Shown: piece after piece, positions 23,075 through 31,699 of the stretch | Layout of the letters: the number at the start of each line of letters is the position of its first letter | Numbering within the stretch: position 1 is the first letter of the stretch | Origin: Anniella stebbinsi | Lineage: Eukaryota > Chordata > Lepidosauria > Squamata > Anniellidae | DNA length: 64,000 bases | Assembly: GCA_029215795.1 (NCBI GenBank) | Contig: JARDYH010000002.1 | Location: forward strand, 43,756,001 to 43,820,000 | Direction: 5' to 3' | Position numbers and translations under genes: made by a program | Notes under the pieces: generated by a model | What the model was told of the DNA's origin: nothing | The model's input: only the letters and a program-made list of their open reading frames with translations | Databases searched by the model: none

Positions 23075-24480
23075 TTTTGAAAATCAGTTATGCATTTCCT
23101 TAAATATAAAAAGATTAGAAATGATACTGCCATAGGTCAATCTTTTGATCCTTCTAATTCATTAATGACCACTTTAGTCAGCTACTTAATCTACTACTAT
23201 GCCACAGATATCTACAATTTCTGGATTTTGAAACAAAATGTAACTGCCCTTCCAAATGAATAGTTCATAATGCCATACCTTTGAACGCAAGAAGATGAGA
23301 GTAGTTGGAGGGTCTTTGAAATGTCAGCTGTCAGTTAGCAAGTGAAGGAGCAGATGCTATTGTTAGCAGATTGCAAATGAAATCCCATTGGAAATGATAT
23401 GGGAGAATAGAGAGAAGAATATATTCACACAGCTAAACATGAGATGGATTCTCAGCTGGGATAAACTGGTGTTTGTCCACTGGAGTCACATGGGGGTTGT
23501 CTATACGCCTTCAAAGCTCCGTGGTAGTTGCAAATTGGCACTGCATCAGTTATACGACACAGCCACTGATTCTTAGCCACCGTGGGGCTTTTCCCCAAAG
23601 CTGCAGTGTAAAAAAGTCAAGGACTTACCCTGACCACTGTTCTTCCACCATGTGACCTCTCTCCAGGTTAGATCTAGGGGTGGGGCGTTCCAGAGTGGTC
23701 ACTGGATACAGGGAAGAGCACAGGAGAGGCTCCAGTACCCAGAAACCATGCACTCCCTGCTGGCGTGGGGAATTTCCCGCTCCCACCCCACAGCAGCAAT
23801 AATGTGGGGTTTTAGCAGCAAGGAGAGTTGAAGTGGTGCTGTGAAGGCAGGGCCATGGTTTATTTACCTTCTTTTCATGGGCTTGGATTCAACCCTCCCA
23901 TGAGCAGATTCTGCTTGTGCAATGGGAGTTCCATTCTCATGATAGGGTTCCCGGTTCTCTCCTCCTCTGCAGCCTCCCCATGAATGCCCCAAATCTACTT
24001 CAGATGATCCCTCTCTGGAGCACTTTTGAGGGTGGGGGGTTAAATGTGTTCCTCCATTGGTTCCTTGCTGCTGGTGGAACATCATTGAATACAATCCTTT
24101 CAGTTCACTAGCTTTCTTATTACAAGTCTGTCAAATTCTTAAATGTAAGAAATGTGATATACTCACCTTGCATGGCGGACAAGTTATTCCTAATTGTTCT
24201 TATTGTATACAGAGTCTATATGGACTCCACAAAAGTACATTGTCAAGGTTCTTTCCACGTCTTGGAACCCTGAGGAACTCCTTAATGATCTCTTGCCTCC
24301 TTAAGAGTCCCACCTTCCTTCTTTTACCTTCCCCTTCCCAGTAACATGGGGTTTAGGCTGCAGACATGGGGTAATTGGCACACCAGACCCTTGAGGATTA
24401 ACTAAACAGTTTACTAGTATATTAAAACAACTAAATTACATTTAGAGGCATTTAGCCAATAGAGCTGATCTCTTCCGGCA
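23075..24480. other. Intergenic, no gene seen
   Basis: A GTCTATACGCC-type motif near 23500 resembles other CpG-bearing fragments in the window, but no matching opposite end was located. Confidence 0.35.
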
Positions 24481-24484
24481 GGCC

Positions 24485-24655
24485 TATCTAGTTGAATTTT
24501 AAGAGTTTTATTGTTATTTTAATAATGTATTAGTTTTATATGTTTTAAACAGTTTTATGTATTTTATATTATTTGTATTTAATGTTGTCCCCTGCCTGGA
24601 TCCAGAGGGAGAGGTGGGTAATCAATAAATCAATAACAATAATAATAATAAATAT
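24485..24655 (+). repeat. LINE/SINE 3' tail with AATA/AAT simple end
   Basis: TTTAAACAGTTTTATGTATTTT, then CCTGCCTGGATCCAGAGGGAGAGG, ends in CAATAAATCAATAACAATAAT. The reverse of this tail appears near 43745-43812 and 56901-56940, so it is a dispersed retroposon end. Confidence 0.55.
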
Positions 24656-24856
24656 ACAAAAGCATTACGAGGAAATAAAAGTTGCAAAATTCAAGTTCCC
24701 CTATCCTAGCTACACTTAAACTTTCCCCGGCTTCTTCTCCTTTTATCCTCTTCTCCCCAAAACTGAAAGTACCATTTCAAACCTGAAGAAATGAAACTTA
24801 ACTGGGAAATGAAACTACTCCTCTCAGGGATATCCCCTCCCAACAGAAAACCTCAG

Positions 24857-24864
24857 GTCTTTAG
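24857..24864 (+). repeat. 8-bp target-site duplication, left
   Basis: GTCTTTAG directly before the TAGGG terminus, repeated exactly at 28062-28069. Confidence 0.9.
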
Positions 24865-25119
24865 TAGGGATGTGCACTGGATCGGACCCGATCCACGATC
24901 CGAGTCCGGTCCAGTGGGAAATCGGATAAATTATCTGATTTCCGATCCCGCAGCTGGATCGGCCGATCCAATCCGAACCGGTCCGAAAAAGCTCCGAACC
25001 GGTTCGGTGGATCGGCGGATCGGCGGGCGCCCACTGGCGCCCACCGCCGCTTCCATTGGCGGGCGCCAGCGGGCACCCGCCGATGAAAGTGGACAGCGGG
25101 GGGGGGAGGAGGGGGGCAC

Positions 25120-27655
25120 TTACCTTCTCGGCCCGGTGGCTCCCGTCCGGCGCCGGCGCCTACTACTACTAGCAGGCTCCGCGGCCTGCTCTAGGGTGGC
25201 GCGCCGGGTGATGACATCACCCGGCGCGCTACTCTAGAGCAGGCTGCGGAGCCTGCTGGTAGTAGTAGGCGCCAGCGCCGGACGGGAGCCACCGGGCCGG
25301 GAAGGTAAGGAGGGGGTGCGTGGAGGGGAGGAGGGGGCGCGCGGAGGGGGGAGGGGGGAGGGGGGCCCTTACCTGCCCGGCCCGGCGGCTCCCATCCGGC
25401 GCCGGCGCCTACTACTCCCAGCAGGCTCCGCGGCCTGCTCTAGGGTGGCGCGCCGGGTGATGTCATCACCCGGCGCGCTACTCTAGAGCAGGCCGCGGAG
25501 CCTGCTGGAAGTAGTAGGCGCCGGCGCCGGACGGGAGCCGCCGGGCCGGGAAGGTAAGGAGGGGGTGCGTGGAGGGGAGGAGGGGGCGCGCGGAGGGGGG
25601 AGGGGGGAGGGGGGCCCTTACCTGCCCGGCCCGGCGGCTCCCGTCCGGCGCCGGCGCCTACTACTCCCAGCAGGCTAAGCGGCCTGCTCTAGGGTGGCGC
25701 GCCGGGTGATGTCATCACCCGGCGCGCTACTCTAGAGCAGGCTGCGGAGCCTGCTGGAAGTAGTAGGCGCCGGCGCCGGACGGGAGCCGCCGGGCCGGGA
25801 AGGTAAGGAGGGGGTGCGTGGAGGGGAGGAGGGGGCGCGCGGAGGGGGGAGGGGGGCCCTTACCTGCCCGGCCCAACGGCTCCTGTCCGGCGCCGGCGCC
25901 TACTACTACCAGCAGGCTCCGCGGCCTGCTCCAGGGTGGCGCGCCGGGTGATGTCATCACCCGGCGCGCTACTCTAGAGCAGGCCGCGGAGCCTGCTGGA
26001 AGTAGTAGGCGCCGGCGCCGGACGGGAGCCGCCGGGCCGGGAAGGTAAGGAGGGGGTGCGTGGAGGGGAGGAGGGGGCGCGCGGAGGGGGGAGGGGGGAG
26101 GGGGGCCCTTACCTGCCCGGCCCGGCGGCTCCCGTCCGGCGCCGGCGCCTACTACTCCCAGCAGGCTCCGCGGCCTGCTCTAGGGTGGCGCGCCGGGTGA
26201 TGTCATCACCCGGCGCGCTACTCTAGAGCAGGCCGCGGAGCCTGCTGGAAGTAGTAGGCGCCGGCGCCGGACGGGAGCCGCCGGGCCGGGAAGGTAAGGA
26301 GGGGGTGCGTGGAGGGGAGGAGGGGGCGCGCGGAGGGGGGAGGGGGGCCCTTACCTGCCCGGCCCAACGGCTCCTGTCCGGCGCCGGCGCCTACTACTAC
26401 CAGCAGGCTCCGCGGCCTGCTCCAGGGTGGCGCGCCGGGTGATGTCATCACCCGGCGCGCTACTCTAGAGCAGGCCGCGGAGCCTGCTGGAAGTAGTAGG
26501 CGCCGGCGCCGGACGGGAGCCGCCGGGCCGGGAAGGTAAGGAGGGGGTGCGTGGAGGGGAGGAGGGGGCGCGCGGAGGGGGGAGGGGGGAGGGGGGCCCT
26601 TACCTGCCCGGCCCGGCGGCTCCCGTCCGGCGCCGGCGCCTACTACTCCCAGCAGGCTAAGCGGCCTGCTCTAGGGTGGCGCGCCGGGTGATGTCATCAC
26701 CCGGCGCGCTACTCTAGAGCAGGCTGCGGAGCCTGCTGGAAGTAGTAGGCGCCGGCGCCGGACGGGAGCCGCCGGGCCGGGAAGGTAAGGAGGGGGTGCG
26801 TGGAGGGGAGGAGGGGGCGCGCGGAGGGGGGAGGGGGGCCCTTACCTGCCCGGCCCAACGGCTCCTGTCCGGCGCCGGCGCCTACTACTACCAGCAGGCT
26901 CCGCGGCCTGCTCCAGGGTGGCGCGCCGGGTGATGTCATCACCCGGCGCGCTACTCTAGAGCAGGCCGCGGAGCCTGCTGGAAGTAGTAGGCGCCGGCGC
27001 CGGACGGGAGCCGCCGGGCCGGGAAGGTAAGGAGGGGGTGCGTGGAGGGGAGGAGGGGGCGCGCGGAGGGGGGAGGGGGGCCCTTACCTGCCCGGCACAA
27101 CGGCTCCTGTCCGGCGCCGGCGCCTACTACTACCAGCAGGCTCCGCGGCCTGCTCCAGGGTGGCGCGCCGGGTGATGTCATCACCCGGCGCGCTACTCTA
27201 GAGCAGGCCGCGGAGCCTGCTGGAAGTAGTAGGCGCCGGCGCCGGACGGGAGCCGCCGGGCCGGGAAGGTAAGGAGGGGGTGCGTGGAGGGGAGGAGGGG
27301 GCGCGCGGAGGGGGGAGGGGGGAGGGGGGCCCTTACCTGCCCGGCCCGGCGGCTCCCGTCCGGCGCCGGCGCCTACTACTCCCAGCAGGCTCCGTGGCCT
27401 GCTCTAGGGTGGCGCGCCGGGTGATGTCATCACCCGGCGCGCTACTCTAGAGCAGGCCGCGGAGCCTGCTGGAAGTAGTAGGCGCCGGCGCCGGACGGGA
27501 GCCGCCGGGCCGGGAAGGTAAGGAGGGGGTGCGTGGAGGGGAGGAGGGGGCGCGCGGAGGGGGGAGGGGGGAGGGGGGCCCTTACCTGCCCGGCCCGGCG
27601 GCTCCCGTCCGGCGCCGGCGCCTACTACTACCAGCAGGCTCCGCGGGCCGAGAAG
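25120..27655. repeat. Ten-unit palindromic tandem array with 242/249-bp spacing
   Basis: Central GGGTGATG boxes start at 25206, 25455, 25704, 25946, 26195, 26437, 26686, 26928, 27170 and 27419. The spacings are 249, 249, 242, 249, 242, 249, 242, 242 and 249. The 7-bp difference lies in the purine-rich spacer (one GAGGGGG block more or less). Spacings of 242 plus 249 make a 491-bp higher-order unit. A rare variant, GCAGGCTAAGCGG, recurs at about 25670 and 26652, exactly two higher-order units apart, a mark of segmental duplication within the array. Confidence 0.92.
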
Positions 27656-27870
27656 GTAAGCAGTGGCGGGGAAGGGGGCTTACCCCCCCCCCGGAGCCGT
27701 CCGCTTCTATCCGCTGGCGCCCGCGGGCGCCAGCGGATGGAAGCGGGTGGCCCCAGGGGGGGTAGGGAGCGCGGGGGAGGGGGTTTACCTGCTGGGGCCG
27801 TCCACAGCGGACGGCCCCGGGGGGGGAGGGAGTTAGGCCCCCCCTTACCCACCCGCCGCCATTTTTTCCT

Positions 27871-27900
27871 CATAGACTTGCATTGCAATGCAAGTCTATG
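27871..27900. repeat. Perfect 30-bp palindrome near the right end of copy 2
   Basis: Both arms read CATAGACTTGCATTG towards the centre. The identical palindrome occurs in copy 1 at about 3120-3149. Flanking TTTTTTCC and GGGGAAAAAA extend the pairing. Confidence 0.9.
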
Positions 27901-28061
27901 GGGAAAAAATGGCGGCCGATCCAAAAATGTACGATTTTTGGGTCGGGATCGGACTCGATCCGGTCCGGGGGGCCTCCGATTTTGTCCGAACCGGTCCGGG
28001 ACAAAATTGGAGGTCCCGATCCGGGTCCCGATCCGATCCGGGGGGTCCGTGCACACCCCTA

Positions 28062-28069
28062 GTCTTTAG
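28062..28069 (+). repeat. 8-bp target-site duplication, right
   Basis: Exact repeat of GTCTTTAG directly after the CCCTA terminus. Confidence 0.9.
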
Positions 28070-29235
28070 GCCTGAACTTTTTAGCTTGCCTCTGTAGGTC
28101 TCAAAAGTCTACATACTTATGATTGGTTTAAGAGAACAAACAAGAACTCTATGTAGCAGCTTCTGAAAGCATCAATACCCATCCCGTGCTCTGGATGTGC
28201 TCTGTGCTGCAATATGAACATGGAGCTTCCAAAACTGTAGGGGTGTCTCATTCACTTCTGTGAGAATATTACCTCCAGTTACACATACTTTTGCGTGAAT
28301 GGAGCTGTGTTTTCCACATGTACAAGTTAACCAGAAGTTCATAGCGCAACCTTGAGAGAAGAAGAGCTCTATGTATGCATTGCCTTAGTTACCATATGAA
28401 AATGCTGAATTGGAGCCTTGGTTCCATATGGAATTGCTGGATTGGAGTACAGCTATACTCCAATGCAGCTTCTCGACTATGTGCCTGGAGCAATAAACTT
28501 TAGTTTTTGGACTGGAAGATGGGTTATTTTTTCTTGGAAAGAGCTGAAAAGCCATTGAATGTTGAAGGATAGGTTGACCTCCAAAGTGAATTCTGATATC
28601 TGCTCACCGGCAGCTAGTTTGGCACATGTAAAAAAATATATAGCAGGCACTTCTTGTTCTGACAGAATGTTTTCATGCCACTAGATGCTTTAGGCACCTG
28701 ACTCCAGCATGGCTGGATTTGTCATTTCATGGTGGGTTGTGTAAAGGGTGAGGTCAGTTACCTTTTTATCGTTTCATGTCTACATAAATCTCATGAACAC
28801 AAAAAGATGGTGCTCCAGCAGAAAGAAACATCTCTTGTAGAAGAGAAAGAAAACAAAGGCTTGCTGCTGAAGCATTTTTCAAAGGAACAATATTGGCCAA
28901 TGTACATAAACAAGACCTACCCCCCATGAGGGTGCTTTTTGCTGTGCCTTAGATTTACTTGGATGATTCCATCCATAAGAAAAGCTATATACATTTTCTG
29001 AGGTAGGGATGATGAATGCCATAATCTCTCTCTTTCTGATTTCTAGGGATATCAAGTTGAACAAAAGTGGATAACTTCCAGAAATATATGGAACTGTATG
29101 CGAGAGAGTGCAGCTAATTTACATATTTTAGTTGTTTCTCACTCATCGAATTCATGCATTAATAAGACATCATTCATCCTCCTATGCAGGTTGCAAGTTT
29201 AAACATATTGATTTGTGTTTATAGGTATAGCCTGT
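28070..29235. other. Intergenic, no gene seen
   Basis: No repeat ends or coding domains were recognised. Confidence 0.4.
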
Positions 29236-29237
29236 TT

Positions 29238-29270
29238 CCCCCCCCCCCCCGCCCCGCCCCGCCCCGCCCC
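29238..29270 (+). repeat. Poly-C and (GCCCC)n tract
   Basis: A C-run of 13 followed by four GCCCC units. The complementary strand is G-run rich. Confidence 0.9.
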
Positions 29271-29361
29271 AAAGAGCTCAGAATGACTTACATACAGTTT
29301 CCAGGTGATATCTCATCTAGTTAACTGACGCTCTCAGAAATAGTAATGCCTTCATGATGAC

Positions 29362-29567
29362 AGCCTTGTTCAGACAACATGCTAAGTCATGATGGTTAAA
29401 TATTTTGAGCTAAACATTTTGGCTTAGTGTGTCGTGTGAACCATGACTTAGCGTGTTGTGTGAACCATTCCTAACCATGGTGGCTACATAACCATGGTTT
29501 AAACACCCTCACTAACCATTTGGTGCAAAAGAATTAGCATGGCTTAGTGTGTTGTCTGAACAGGCTA
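29362..29567. mobile_element. MITE with TGTTCAGACAACA-type ends, copy 1
   Basis: The left end AGCCTTGTTCAGACAACATG is mirrored by TGTTGTCTGAACAGGCT. The interior has repeated inverted AACCATGG and CTTAGTGTGT motifs. The same order of blocks is found at 46942-47152. It is about 206 bp with no coding capacity. The target duplication is not clear. Confidence 0.75.
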
Positions 29568-30254
29568 GTGTCATCACACCCACACGATCTCTTCTAAATC
29601 ATACAAATGAAGATAAAATAGATCCTTGTGATACACTTGAGTATCATTCCCATGAAGGGAAACCACCACTGCTTAGCAACACCTTCTGGAATCTCCTGAC
29701 CAGGTAAGAGTGGAACCACTGCAGTGCAGTAACATCTGTTCCTATCTCCTGCAAGCTATGGATATCATGATTGATTGTATTAAATGCACTTGAGAGGTCC
29801 AAGAGAGAGGAGTGGGGAGGTCCACATAACCCCTGTTACTCCTTGTGTGAATGTCAACATCTAAGGCCATCATAATCCAAACCCAATACAGAATCCCATT
29901 AAAATAGATCTATATAATCTAGAGCATCTGGAACTGCACAGCCACAGCCCACACTACTATTTTGGCAAGGTAGGTAATGCCAGAGTCTTCTCTAGGTAAT
30001 ATCCCCTCTAGGCTCAGCGAATACTCCTAAGGCTCTGTGTATTTGTGTACCTTTAAGATCAGGGGAGTTGAACCCTCAGGGCCACAGGGAAAATCCAGCA
30101 CACCTGGGATCTCAATCTGGCCCTCTGGGGTTCCCCATATGGCCACACACCCCTTTCTCATTGTCCAAACCCTTTCCCTGACCGCTGATCATTTGGGGAT
30201 TTCCCAGCTTTCGCACGATTCCTCACACTCTAAAAGGTGGAAATGCCTCTCCTA

Positions 30255-30355
30255 AGGCTTACTTACTGGCAGTAAGAGCTTGAAATGCAAATATGCTGGT
30301 GTTTTGCCCCAGTCATGTTTGCCTTTGGCCACACCCATTTTGCCTTTGGGACTTG
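30255..30355 (+). repeat. Dispersed repeat with TTACTGGCAGTAAG motif, second copy
   Basis: It shares TTACTGGCAGTAAGAGCTT and AAATATGCTGGTGTT with 11075-11165. Class unknown. Confidence 0.5.
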
Positions 30356-30639
30356 TCCACCCCCAGAATACAGCCTCAAAGAGCTTCTCCAAAATTGAAT
30401 TCACCCTTGGCCTGAAAGAGGCTTCACAGTTACACAACCATTTTCAAAGGCAGCCTCAGAGATCTGTTGACCTTTGATAAGTATGGGTTGCATTGGTTGA
30501 CAATGAAGACCCAAACTGAGGAAAAAATGATCCCTTGGGTTATCCCAGTGCTTTTCTACGGGCCTGAAACCTTCTAAATAGAAGAATTGTGTGGAGAATG
30601 TGGATAGGGAACCACTTTTCTCCCTCTCTCATAATACTA

Positions 30640-31037
30640 GAACCTGGGGGTCATCCCATGAAGCTGCTAGGTGGGAGATTCAGGACAGATAAAAGGAAGG
30701 ATTTCTTCGCATAGCACATAGTTAAACTATGGAATTCACTACCACAAGATGTAGTGATGGCCACTAATTTGGATGACTTTAAAAGGGGGTTGGATAAATT
30801 TCTGGAGGAGAAGGTTATCAATGGCTACTAGTCCTGATGGCTATGTAGTACCTCCAGTATCAGAGGCAGTAAGCTTGTGTGCACCAGTTGCAGGGGAACA
30901 TAGGTGGGAGGATGCTGTTGTACCCATGTCCTGCTTGAGGGTCCCTGGTTAACAGTGGGTTGGCCACTGTGTGAACAGAGTGCTGGACTAGAGGGACCCT
31001 TGATCTGATCCAGCATGGCTCTGCTTATGTTCTTAAG
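30640..31037 (+). mobile_element. CR1-type LINE 3'-end fragment
   Basis: It contains TTAAACTATGGAATTCACTACC (end of ORF2: WNSLP-type block), then a 3' UTR with CCAGTTGCAGGGGAACAT and GATCTGATCCAGCATGGCTC, ending TTATGTTCTTA. This is a different CR1 subfamily from the one at 1-4843, and fragments of it are also at 13050 and 34515. It is 5'-truncated. Confidence 0.8.
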
Positions 31038-31189
31038 GAGGCCATTTCTGTGCAGCACAAGGTATGTCCACAGTGAGCTTCCAATGTTCACCTGTTATTA
31101 CCTCAGAGGAAACAAAGAATGAATTGACCTGCCCTTGTACCAGCATAGTTCAATGATCTTGTTCTTCTATCCCCCCTTGCTATAAAAAA

Positions 31190-31515
31190 TGTCCAGTGAC
31201 TTTTTTATTTTTAGCATGTTCTCGTAGATACAGATTTCCTTTTTCTAGCCTTATGAAGATAAAGGAATACATCTACTGACCTATTCCCTGATGGGCTACC
31301 TCCGATAACCACGATGTATCAGCTTTCAGGACAGCAAAAAGATATGGCAAAACTCAAGGCTCTTTTATAGCGATGGGAGCTGTTTTCGCAGCATCTTGAT
31401 GCTTATGTGTCGCAATGTATTTTATTATAGCTTTGCAAATTTAATTTATAAGTCCAGGAAAGCATTTCCATATACTTGCATTTGAAATAACAGATCACGC
31501 AAATGTATATACCAG
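31190..31515. other. Candidate conserved non-coding block
   Basis: Non-repetitive AT-rich sequence with isolated CpGs, TTTAATTTATAA and GATTT cores, no ORF and no element ends. Conservation is inferred from texture only. Confidence 0.25.
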
Positions 31516-31699
31516 CTGTTAGTACAGTACAAAACAATCCCTGTGTATCAACTCAGCTACAACACTATGTGAAGATTTGCCAGACGCTGGGAAAATGCAA
31601 CAGGATTGCCAATACAAAAAAAGGTACAATATAGTATGGGAGCTTGCATTATCAGAAAAACTAACACAAAAAATAAGAGTGTTGAGGGGATAGAAAAAA

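Larger units (their letters stand above)
24865..28061. mobile_element. Non-autonomous hAT-like element, copy 2 (10 palindromic units)
   Basis: It is the same element as 1981-3312, with TAGGGATGTGCAC at the left and GTGCACACCCCTA at the right, and is flanked by the exact 8-bp duplication GTCTTTAG (24857-24864 and 28062-28069). The left ~200 bp and right ~420 bp match copy 1 closely, including the GATCGG-rich ends and the perfect 30-bp palindrome at about 27871-27900. The element is 3197 bp against 1332 bp because the internal array has ten palindrome centres instead of three. No transposase frame is present. The many short GC-rich ORFs in it are side effects of the palindrome and are not proteins. 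Confidence 0.92.

Noticed and set aside
25727..27272. Repeated ~77-residue ORFs on both strands (MMTSPGAPPWSRPRS... and MEGRRGRAEGGGG...)
   Set aside because: They recur with the tandem palindrome at 491-bp steps and exist on both strands because the unit is palindromic and GC-rich. No domain is present, and the peptide changes with the repeat, so they are not genes.
25204..27436. Regular palindromic array considered as a CRISPR array or centromeric satellite
   Set aside because: Repeats are ~190 bp with near-identical spacers, not short repeats with unique spacers. The array is bounded by transposon ends with a target duplication, so it is transposon interior.
27533..28069. 178-residue ORF at the right end of hAT-like copy 2
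   Set aside because: It runs through the spacer, the 30-bp palindrome and the terminal repeat without any transposase motif (no DDE/RW or hAT dimerisation block). A similar frame in copy 1 is of different length and frame.
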